NCBI GenBank assembly: GCA_022823085.1
Contig: JAJDXV010000141.1
Span: forward strand, 1-64,000
Direction of reading: 5' to 3'
Source of the DNA: Candidatus Poribacteria bacterium
GTDB taxonomy: Bacteria; Poribacteria; WGA-4E; WGA-3G
Length of the DNA: 64,000 nt
Below are positions 7,928 through 16,062 of the stretch, piece by piece; position 1 is the stretch's first letter, and each line of letters opens with the position of its first letter. Position numbers and translations under genes: made by a program. The notes beneath the pieces are model-generated. The model had not been told where the DNA came from and did no database searches. It saw only the letters and a list, made by a program, of their open reading frames with translations.

Positions 7928-10333
7928 TTAATGCTCTTTTGGTGAAGAAACTCGCTTGTGTTTTTCCTCCAGCTGCTTGAGGCGTTCTTTGAATTGTGCG
8001 ATGTCTTCCTTCAACCCTTTGATGGTTTCTTCCAGCGAGAGATCCCGCAAACGCTCGCGCGCACCCTCACCCTCCTTCAGCTGCTCAAGGAGTTGTTGGA
8101 TCAACTCCGTATCTTCCATCATCGCTTTGAGGGTCTTTTCCAGCGGCAAGAGATCTTGCAAACGCTGGCGCGCACCCTCACCCTCCTTCAACTCTTCCTT
8201 CATCAGCTGCTCGAGGAGTTGTTGGATCAACTCTGCGTCCTTCGTCACTTCTTTGAGGGTCTCTTCCAGCGAGAGATCTTGGTCCCGATTGTGAGCGTCG
8301 CCCTTCTCTACTGTCGGACTGTGTTCCCCTTTTCTTTTCAGGAGTACCACATATCCGTCCCCAGTAACGTCTAATTTTTTCACCGATTCCGCGTCAAGGA
8401 ACAGATAACCGTTAGTCGGGATTTTAACATCTTCATTGAATTCATCTTCATTGAATTGGATAGTCCACTCCGCGTCACCCAATGGAGAGACAACACTCAG
8501 TCTCCAGTCTTTCAAGTTCAGTTCGCTATCGCTTAGGTTGCGGAGTTCCACCCACTCAGGAAAATCAGAAGCGTTATCGATCTCGATCTCGATGATAGGC
8601 TTCGGCACAAACACTACGCCGATCGTATCGGCGATAGTACCAACGAAGTGTGAACCGAGAGAGCGTATCGGTTCTGTGAACGCGAAGTTGTGCAGCACTT
8701 TTCCATCCTTAGCGATAAGAACGGTCTGTGCAACGTTCCGGTTCAACCGATAGCTGCTTGGCCCTTCACGTCCATCGGGAGAGATCCCTACGATGATCTC
8801 GTCTGGAAGGTCTTTTTCAAAAACATCGCGAGCCGATTCAGGCAACGCATCCGCATCATCCGTAAGGAACACAACGCCTATCTGAAATTCGAGATCAGAC
8901 GCGTTGTTCTGTTTTTTCTTAAAATCACCAATTCTTTTCAGCCACTCGGACACCTGAACAAGCCCCTTTATGCCAGCTTCATCGGTGTCTTGCAAGAATA
9001 AGATGATCGGTTTTCCATCTGCTTTAGCGGTGATATCAAACGTTTTACCGTCGATGTCGCCACGAATGCCAGTTACTTTCAACGGCGGCAGTTTTTGCCC
9101 GGGCTGCGGTCCAGAGACGATTCCGTTTTCCTCGGACCCGTCAAATAGCGTCGGGTCTTCCACTTTAATGTCCGAATCTTCCGTGTCCGTTTTCTCACCT
9201 ATTTTCTCAACTTTCGCTTCCTGTCCGTGCTGTTTTTCAACCGTTTCTTCTGATTTCTCAGGGGTCTGAGCGAACAGTGAGACTTGGAACGTTTTCAGCG
9301 GCACCAGTTGTGCCATCGCCAATATGGGCAGACAGGTAAGGAGTAAGGTCGCTGCTATCAGCCGCAAACGCGGCTTCAATTGTACGTCTAACTGTCGATT
9401 GGCTTTCAAAATAGCGTCAATCCGAGATTCCAACTGCAACGGCTGATTGAAGGACAAAGCGAGTGGAATTGCTCTATCTCTGTGGCGAACCAGATCCAAT
9501 AGACACTGCGCGTAGTTTTTCCGAGCCCCCGTCAATCGGATAACCCAATCGTCACAGATGCGTTCCTGTAGGCGGACGAGTTCGCGGTTAAGGAGATGGT
9601 AAATCGGATGAAAAAAGAAGATAACCCCAACCGTGTGCGAAAAGAGGTTCGTTAACCAATCAAGTCGTTGTACATGTGCTAATTCGTGAGCGGCGACCAA
9701 CTCAAACTGCTCCAAATTCAGTTTTCGTGGAATCAGGATGTAGGGGGATAGCCAACCGAATGAGATCGGCGATGCGACTCGATCCGAGAAGCAGACGGTG
9801 ACTGACCGCTTTATGTTCAGTTGTTGTGCCAATCGTCGGCAAATCGCCTGATATGAATCATCAGCTGCTACAGCACTGCGGCGGCGTTGGTGGATTCGGT
9901 ACAGGCCAAACATAAAGCGTGCCAACATAACGAGTGCCCCGATTGTCCAGACGCACAGTAGCAGATCTGTTTTTGCCCAATTGACGATAGATTTACCACC
10001 AGCAAGGAATTGGTTCTTGGAGTGTGTATCGTTTTCAGTGGACGAAATTTCTGGTAAATCTGTGGTCAGCACAGCGAAACCCGATCCGTTTACTGGCTTC
10101 GCCTGCACTAATTCTGACACCGGGTTTCCGCCGATGGAGAGGGCTGGCATAAACTGGTTCAAAGCGAATAGGATCGGTAAACTGAGCAAAGATAACAGCC
10201 AGAACAGGTGAACGGCGGTGTTGGAGCGACGACTTTTGCGAAATGGGGGAGTCGCGACGAACCATATCAAGCCGCTCAGAAGCATCCACTGCCATGAGCA
10301 ATTGAGCAGGGAAAGGAGGATTTGCTTAGTCAT
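7928..10333 (-). CDS. BlaR1/MecR1-like M56 metallopeptidase with thioredoxin-like region, lamin-tail domain and coiled-coil repeats
   Basis: HELAHVQRLDWLTNLFSH zinc motif; GKPIILFLQDTD...; WVELRNLSDSELNLKDWRLSVVSP (LTD). Confidence 0.85.
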   Translation of the reverse strand: MTKQILLSLLNCSWQWMLLSGLIWFVATPPFRKSRRSNTAVHLFWLLSLLSLPILFALNQFMPALSIGGNPVSELVQAKPVNGSGFAVLTTDLPEISSTENDTHSKNQFLAGGKSIVNWAKTDLLLCVWTIGALVMLARFMFGLYRIHQRRRSAVAADDSYQAICRRLAQQLNIKRSVTVCFSDRVASPISFGWLSPYILIPRKLNLEQFELVAAHELAHVQRLDWLTNLFSHTVGVIFFFHPIYHLLNRELVRLQERICDDWVIRLTGARKNYAQCLLDLVRHRDRAIPLALSFNQPLQLESRIDAILKANRQLDVQLKPRLRLIAATLLLTCLPILAMAQLVPLKTFQVSLFAQTPEKSEETVEKQHGQEAKVEKIGEKTDTEDSDIKVEDPTLFDGSEENGIVSGPQPGQKLPPLKVTGIRGDIDGKTFDITAKADGKPIILFLQDTDEAGIKGLVQVSEWLKRIGDFKKKQNNASDLEFQIGVVFLTDDADALPESARDVFEKDLPDEIIVGISPDGREGPSSYRLNRNVAQTVLIAKDGKVLHNFAFTEPIRSLGSHFVGTIADTIGVVFVPKPIIEIEIDNASDFPEWVELRNLSDSELNLKDWRLSVVSPLGDAEWTIQFNEDEFNEDVKIPTNGYLFLDAESVKKLDVTGDGYVVLLKRKGEHSPTVEKGDAHNRDQDLSLEETLKEVTKDAELIQQLLEQLMKEELKEGEGARQRLQDLLPLEKTLKAMMEDTELIQQLLEQLKEGEGARERLRDLSLEETIKGLKEDIAQFKERLKQLEEKHKRVSSPKEH

Positions 10334-10712
10334 CGGTTTCTTCTCCTTCAGGTTGGTAGTTGTTAATTAACGCCTGTAAGCGGTTGTGTTCATCTGCACC
10401 GGTTTGTCGCACTTCAAGGAGTGTGTTCACCAATTTCTCGGCTGAGTTGTCAAAAAGGCGTTCGAGTAAATCGCTGAGCATTGTATGCGTAATCTCTGTC
10501 TCCTTGACGAGAGACTGGTAAACGAACGTCCTACCGTCAACTTGATGCGACAAAAACCCTTTCTTTTCGAGACTTTTCATGGTTGTAGCGACAGTGGTAT
10601 AGGCAAGCTTGCGATCAATGTTATCGAGGACATCGTTGACCGTGGCACGCGTCAGTTTCCACACCACTTTCATCACTTCAAGTTCTAATGGGTGTAATCT
10701 TTTGGTTTTCAT
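10326..10712 (-). CDS. BlaI/MecI/CopY-family repressor
   Basis: LHPLELEVMKVVWKLTRATVNDVLDNI...AYTTVATTMKSLEKKGFLSHQVDGRTFVY. Confidence 0.92.
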   Translation of the reverse strand: MKTKRLHPLELEVMKVVWKLTRATVNDVLDNIDRKLAYTTVATTMKSLEKKGFLSHQVDGRTFVYQSLVKETEITHTMLSDLLERLFDNSAEKLVNTLLEVRQTGADEHNRLQALINNYQPEGEETDD

Positions 10713-10791
10713 CGGATATGCTCCTTAATATATAAGGTGAATTTGACTCATGAACCAGAAGGTTAATGTTCATGTTGCGAATTACGATCTG

Positions 10792-10836
10792 TAAATACTA
10801 ATTCTAAATACGTAGTAATAGTATTATACACCCTAT
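10792..10836 (-). promoter_or_regulatory. Probable BlaI-like autoregulatory operator/promoter
   Basis: Reverse strand GTATAATACTATTACTACGTATTTAGAATTAGTATT; inverted AATACTA/TAGTATT next to a TATAAT box. Confidence 0.45.
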
Positions 10837-10975
10837 AAAGCTGTTTGTCAAATTAATTTACAAAAAAAATTATAGTAAAACTTAGTGGCCTCTAAAAATA
10901 ACAGGACACATTTTGAAAGACGGACGAGGAAACCTCGCCCCTACGAACTGTTTGTTGGTAAACGAAAAGGGACTG

Positions 10976-11205
10976 AACATAGCACTCCGCTGGAGTGCAG
11001 CCGCTCCTCAATGAATAGACTATAGACATGTTGCTCCGCTGGAGCAAGGAGACCCATTTTTCATTCCCGATAGGTGTCAATTTAGGGATTTTTGACGGTA
11101 TTTTGTAGGAATGTCTCTACCGATGCCGTCCCTACGGGACTCAAGAGATGCGGGTGGTTCGGGCTGCTATAAACATATCGTCGCTACGCGACTGAAGAGG
11201 TTTCT
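10976..11205. repeat. Second cluster of variable-arm palindromic repeats
   Basis: GCACTCC-GCT-GGAGTGC (10982), TTGCTCC-GCT-GGAGCAA (11031), GTCCC-TAC-GGGAC (11129), GTCGC-TAC-GCGAC (11180). Confidence 0.8.
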
Positions 11206-11440
11206 GTTTAGAATCCGGTTCGGTTGGGAAACCGAACCTACCGGGCCTGGGTCAGAATTTTCCAAAGACACGTACAAAAATTTCCATGTAGTTTTGGTCG
11301 TTAACTTCCCCGCTACGCGACTGAAGAGGTTTCTGTTTAGAATCCGGTTCGGTTGGGAAACCGAACCTACCGGGCCTGGGTCAGAATTTTCCAAAGACCC
11401 GTACAAAAATTTCCATGTAGTTTTGGTCGTTAACTTCCCC
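11182..11440. repeat. 129-bp direct tandem duplication
   Basis: CGCTACGCGACTGAAGAGGTTTCTGTTTAGAATCCGG...GTCGTTAACTTCCC occurs from 11182 and again from 11311. Confidence 0.9.
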
Positions 11441-11558
11441 GATTGCGCGTTGGTCAATGTAGCGTGCCCCGATATGTAGAAACATCTGCTTCCGATATGC
11501 GGTAAAACTTTTCTCCATCTCAGCCAACAACGCCTGACGGACAAAATCGTTGTCGTCT

Positions 11559-12635
11559 TCAAGCATAAGTTTGTCTGCGCTGCATTTCGGTGTTGACGGC
11601 GCGAATACCTGCCACTGTCTCGTTAATCTGATTGTTTGCGGGGTCTCGAAATCCGTACTTCCGTGCGTTGTTCTTAATGTAGGCACCACAGAGGTGGTAT
11701 CCGACGCATTGCGGGATATCCCAGAGTGCGTCCATCACCTGACGATAGTGGTCTGCATCGTGCAAGCGTTCTGCTGTCGGGGGCCAACCGGTATCGCCGT
11801 GTGCGCGTATATGTCCGGCAGCGTCCGCCAGCAGCACTGGCTTGTCTGCGAAGCCTGCCCAGCGCTGCATCTTCGTGGCAATATTCCCTACCGTCCCAAA
11901 ACATTGAAAACTGAGTACATCGATATAGGGCAGTGCAGCCTGGACGACCTCCTCGGGCAACAGTGCGTTTGCCTCCCATCGGTCACCGAGGATCAGGTGG
12001 TTCGTGTCGTAGCGACGGATCGCGTCATGGGTGACCCTATAGTAGCGTTCGGCAATCGCGGCGAGTTCGCGTCTCCCCGCCGCCGATTCGAGCAACTCTG
12101 GATCAACTAACGCCCCGCGCCACTCTGTGGCAGGCGAGGTGTGTACCCACTGCGGACAATCACAGTAGAAGTAGCCGACCAGCTTCGGATCGTCGCGCAA
12201 GCGCGCGCATTCATCGCGGGCGACGTAGTCGCACCACGCCTCGAAGTCGGCGCTCATCAGGTCGGGCATACGGACTTCAACCTGCCACTGATGCGCCTCA
12301 GTGAAAGGTAGCAGGTGGCAGTAAGGCATGTCCGCCCATTGGTATTCCTCATAAGTGAACGGACGCGAATGACGACGGTAGCCGTCGGTAATAATTACGA
12401 CTTCCTGCGTCCAGCCAATCGTGTTAAAACCCCAGTCCCGTAGATCATCGGCGACAGCGCGTAGCCATTCTTCATGGCTGTTGCCGAACTCTCGTTCCCA
12501 CACGCCATCCGATTCTGTATACCGCAACGCGGCCGAGTCGATATGGTTCATACCGATAGACCAGAACGGCGCACCGTCGGGTGTAATGAACCACCAACGT
12601 CCATCCTGTTTCTCAATTGTGTAAAAGCCTGCCAT
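11559..12635 (-). CDS. Putative glycoside hydrolase (agarase/GH TIM-barrel-like)
   Basis: DGRWWFITPDGAPFWSIGMNHID start and barrel-like segments (LILGDRWE, DVLSFQCFG). Confidence 0.6.
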   Translation of the reverse strand: MAGFYTIEKQDGRWWFITPDGAPFWSIGMNHIDSAALRYTESDGVWEREFGNSHEEWLRAVADDLRDWGFNTIGWTQEVVIITDGYRRHSRPFTYEEYQWADMPYCHLLPFTEAHQWQVEVRMPDLMSADFEAWCDYVARDECARLRDDPKLVGYFYCDCPQWVHTSPATEWRGALVDPELLESAAGRRELAAIAERYYRVTHDAIRRYDTNHLILGDRWEANALLPEEVVQAALPYIDVLSFQCFGTVGNIATKMQRWAGFADKPVLLADAAGHIRAHGDTGWPPTAERLHDADHYRQVMDALWDIPQCVGYHLCGAYIKNNARKYGFRDPANNQINETVAGIRAVNTEMQRRQTYA

Positions 12636-12724
12636 GTTTCAGTACCCTTCCCCTATTAAGTTGCGTAGCGACATTATTCTTTTCGGCGTTAAGTATATTC
12701 CAAAAATTACCGAATGTCAAGAAC

Positions 12725-12843
12725 AGGACTTACGCACTTTTGGCTATAGGTGGCTCTGTTAGATGAAATTCTTCTGAAAACACAGCGTTTTTGCGTCACA
12801 ATCTAACAGATTGTGGTACAAAAGAGCGCTATGCGTAAGTCCT
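12725..12843. mobile_element. MITE copy 2
   Basis: AGGACTTACGCA...ATGCGTAAGTCCT; nearly identical to copy 4. Confidence 0.9.
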
Positions 12844-12965
12844 AAAGAAGTCTGTGCCACCGGATTTTTGAACAAAACTGTCCAAAAACTGAACAATAAG
12901 CACGCTTCATCGCTTCATATCAACCGAAAACCCATTTTTAAAGGTACTTTGCGCTTGAATTTTCT

Positions 12966-12982
12966 TTGGCATGAAAATTGCT
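12966..12982 (+). promoter_or_regulatory. Sigma-54-like promoter
   Basis: TTGGCATGAAAATTGCT, GG/GC spacing as in the -24/-12 consensus. Confidence 0.6.
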
Positions 12983-12997
12983 TATACATTTAACACT

Positions 12998-13066
12998 GCG
13001 AACCGACTGGGAGAGCCTACCTCCTTGGAAAAATACGGAGCGATGCATCGGGCTTTCCTATCTCGA
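12998..13066 (+). ncRNA. Candidate structured leader RNA 1
   Basis: GGGAGAGCC (13009-13017) pairs with GGCTTTCCT (13051-13059); inner CTCC/GGAG; covaries with the leader at 15560-15628. Confidence 0.45.
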
Positions 13067-13098
13067 TTGTTGTATCGCTCCATCTATCCATCTGTGCT

Positions 13099-15387
13099 GT
13101 GTGCAAAGGAGAAAGGACCATGAAATTCAGAAAAAAAACTCTACCGATAGCTCTACTTAGGGCGTTAATGGGCGGTTTGTTCAGTATTATCTATATCTCC
13201 GGCTTTGCGTTTGCGATTGAACCGATCGGCACGATTGGGCAGCCGCTTCCAGAACAGCACGCGTTCCTGTCCAACGATACGATTTTACGTGTTGTTCCGA
13301 CGCACATTCAGGTTGTTGATTTGCACACTGGAACTGTAATTGATGAATTCGGTGAGCGAACGGACTACAGCAATGTGGTATTTAGTCCGACTGCGTCGCA
13401 TTTAGCGATTCTGAATCACTCTGGCGATCCGAGAGCGACAACAGTAAACATTTGGGATGTCAACGCTCGCGAGCAGATCATGACTTGGAAGTTCGGAAGC
13501 CGCGTCAGCCTTGCAGCATTTAGTCCAATGGACCCAGTGTTTGCGACATCCTTTAAAGATGGAATCCATCTATGGAACTGGCAAACTGGAGAGTCCATTG
13601 GAACGATGGTACGCATAAACTCTCCACCAAAACGTACCATAGTCTTCAGTCCCGACGGCCGTCATCTTATGATAGTCTCCAGGCAGCCGGATGTTGAGTT
13701 GTGGAATGTCGAAACGCTCCGCTTAGAGGGACGTTTTGAGGGACACACTGGGGACTGGGTTGAGGGCGTTGTTATCAGTTCAGATGGATCAACTATTGCA
13801 ACATTTGAAAGAAATTCAAACTCAGTTTATGTCTGGGATGTAGCAACACTACATCTGTTATGGCAAAAAACGAATAGTAATGGAAGGATTTCAAGCCTGG
13901 CCTTCAGTCCAGACAGCCAACGTCTGTATGTTACGACTGAGACTTCTCGTCTGAGTAGATCGGGCTATGGTCCGTGGTTAGGTTGGGATGACCGAGTGCG
14001 GGTCTGCGATGTTAAGTCTGGACGACAGATAGATGTATTCGGCACTGAGTTCACTCGATTAGAATCGGTGACACTCTCACCAGATGAAAAAATCGCGCTT
14101 TTACACTATCACGATGCTGTTGTGCTATGGGATATTGAAGAAAAACAGCCTGTGAAGAGATGGACCGATTTTATTGATCCTGTCTGGGGATTTGACGTAG
14201 GACTGAGTCCTGATGGTCAAACATTTGTCAGTGCCTCCCGGGATTTTATTAAAATTTGGGATGTTCCTTCAGGGCAGCTGCGGCGACTCGTTTCTGCAGA
14301 AAAAGAGTTCTTTGAAGGATTCGTTATCTCTCCCGATAGTAAAAAATTCGCTATTGTTCAAGATCCTTGGGTGCAGGTGCGCGACCTGCAGACTGGCAAA
14401 GTTGAAACCCAATTTCCACACCGCGTTGGATACTCTCATGAGATTACCTTCAGTCCGTCAGGAAAGTGGATTGCAGCAGAGGAAGACTGGGGGAATCTTT
14501 TCGTCTTTGACAGCAAAAACCCAAAGAAATTTCAGGAAATTAGGCAGGAACAAATTCATATTTATTATCAACTTGCTTTTAGTAAAAATGATGAATACTT
14601 GGCAGCTGCCGGTGAGGCGAAAGATGATAATTACTGGATTTGGTTGTGGAAACGCGAAGGAGATACTTTCGTCTTTCAATACAAGTGGCAAATGCCAAAA
14701 CTTCATTACGGCTCACATTCAACGCTTGTCTTTGCATCTAATACGGTATTAGCCGTACCTATTCGAGGTACTATCCAAATCTGGAAACTCTTGCCAAATC
14801 GCCCAAAACTTTTGAAAACACTCAATGGAGAGGCACCAGTGCATTTTAGTTCAAACACCCGCTACCTCTTCGCCGATCGAAACGGTAAACTCCAAATCTG
14901 GGACTGGCGGGAAGAGACACCTATGGACTATCCATCTATCTCATCGTATTTTGCCCTCAGTCGAGATGGGTCCGTGCTACTTTCGCAAACGAATACAGGA
15001 CAAATCCAAATATGGGATGGAAACACACTGCTACCCCCGCAGTATTATCCTATTATACCTCACGGGAAGCAGCTTATCATATTAGGCGATGTAAAGCGGA
15101 ATCAACTCTTACAGAACTTTCCGAATCCGTTCAATCCAGAAACGTGGATTCCATTCCGACTCGCAAATGAGAGCCGTGTTACAATCCACATTCATAATTC
15201 TACGGGTCAATTGGTCCGTCACTTATCCTTGGGCACCATGCCCGCAGGCGACTATTTCTCACAATCCAAAGCAATTCACTGGGATGGACGCAGTCAGACC
15301 GGCGAACCTGTCAGTAGTGGTGTTTACCTCTATACTATTAATGCCGGTGATTTCTCGGCAACACGCAAAATGCTCATCAGGAAATGA
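13099..15387 (+). CDS. Secreted WD40-repeat protein with FlgD-like C-terminal domain
   Basis: Repeated FSPDGRHL...WNVETL segments; LLQNFPNPFNPETWIPFRL...GVYLYTINAGDFSATRKMLIRK tail. Confidence 0.88.
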   Translation: MCKGERTMKFRKKTLPIALLRALMGGLFSIIYISGFAFAIEPIGTIGQPLPEQHAFLSNDTILRVVPTHIQVVDLHTGTVIDEFGERTDYSNVVFSPTASHLAILNHSGDPRATTVNIWDVNAREQIMTWKFGSRVSLAAFSPMDPVFATSFKDGIHLWNWQTGESIGTMVRINSPPKRTIVFSPDGRHLMIVSRQPDVELWNVETLRLEGRFEGHTGDWVEGVVISSDGSTIATFERNSNSVYVWDVATLHLLWQKTNSNGRISSLAFSPDSQRLYVTTETSRLSRSGYGPWLGWDDRVRVCDVKSGRQIDVFGTEFTRLESVTLSPDEKIALLHYHDAVVLWDIEEKQPVKRWTDFIDPVWGFDVGLSPDGQTFVSASRDFIKIWDVPSGQLRRLVSAEKEFFEGFVISPDSKKFAIVQDPWVQVRDLQTGKVETQFPHRVGYSHEITFSPSGKWIAAEEDWGNLFVFDSKNPKKFQEIRQEQIHIYYQLAFSKNDEYLAAAGEAKDDNYWIWLWKREGDTFVFQYKWQMPKLHYGSHSTLVFASNTVLAVPIRGTIQIWKLLPNRPKLLKTLNGEAPVHFSSNTRYLFADRNGKLQIWDWREETPMDYPSISSYFALSRDGSVLLSQTNTGQIQIWDGNTLLPPQYYPIIPHGKQLIILGDVKRNQLLQNFPNPFNPETWIPFRLANESRVTIHIHNSTGQLVRHLSLGTMPAGDYFSQSKAIHWDGRSQTGEPVSSGVYLYTINAGDFSATRKMLIRK

Positions 15388-15525
15388 GAGGGTTCTGATT
15401 GATTTGAACCGTGATAGCTGCACCTCTTCGGGCATTTTTTCCTCTGTTTCGCACCTTTTTGTGCAACTCAACAGCCGTCATATCAAGATTATGGACATAT
15501 TCAGCGTATTTGATATTGGCATGAA

Positions 15526-15542
15526 AATTGCTCAGTATATTA
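15526..15542 (+). promoter_or_regulatory. Sigma-54-like promoter
   Basis: TTGGCATGAAAATTGCT, identical to 12966-12982. Confidence 0.6.
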
Positions 15543-15559
15543 GAACGCTGAGTAAACCT

Positions 15560-15628
15560 ATGGGAAAGTCTTCCGCCTTGTAGAAATGTGAAGCGATGTA
15601 ACGGCTTTCCCATATCTCGCTTGCTTGA
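15560..15628 (+). ncRNA. Candidate structured leader RNA 2
   Basis: GGGAAAGTC (15572-15580) pairs with GGCTTTCCC (15613-15621); CTTC/GAAG inner pairing. Confidence 0.45.
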
Positions 15629-15676
15629 ATTGCCCCATCCATTCATCCAATGCGCTATGCTTAAGGAGATAAAACC

Positions 15677-15988
15677 GTGAAGAGATGGCAATGTCTACGA
15701 CAAACGTTTATATCTATTCTTTTATTCACATTGATTCCACTGAATGCGAAGGCGTTTCCTCCGCCTTCGCCGGCAGGGGGCAACTATTTAGTGCTTGATG
15801 GCGTGGACGCCTACGCTGTTTTAGACTTTGAAGCCTTCGGTATACTTCTTCCTGAAGGCACAGATGAATTCACCGTTGAAGCGTGGGTGTATCCGACGGC
15901 GGAAAAGGGTGGCGCGAAGACAGGCATTCCACTCGCGGTTAAGCCTGCCGGAAAACTCACAACGACATGGGGACAACTGAAGCGATGA
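15677..15988 (+). pseudogene. LamG secreted protein with internal deletion (N- and C-termini fused)
   Basis: Signal peptide and LamG start (YLVLDGVDAYAVLD...FTVEAWVYPTAEKGG) joined directly to a C-terminal tail (LAVKPAGKLTTTWGQLKR). Confidence 0.65.
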
Positions 15989-16062
15989 ACCGTTCACTAT
16001 CGACCTAATCTGTCATCGTGTACGCCCTCGTCTCCACTTCACTCTTCAAGGGTTTGGAGGTT

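Noticed and set aside
11550-12110. 186-aa plus-strand ORF
   Set aside because: Antisense to the glycoside-hydrolase-like gene; no domain features.
12998-13066. c-di-GMP (GEMM) or other known riboswitch assignment for the leader
   Set aside because: Lacks the GEMM tetraloop/receptor and CGCAAAGCC core; no other known class matched by eye.
14213-14752. Out-of-frame ORFs within the WD40 genes (also 17156-17923)
   Set aside because: Overlap repeat-containing coding frames and show shadow-frame composition.
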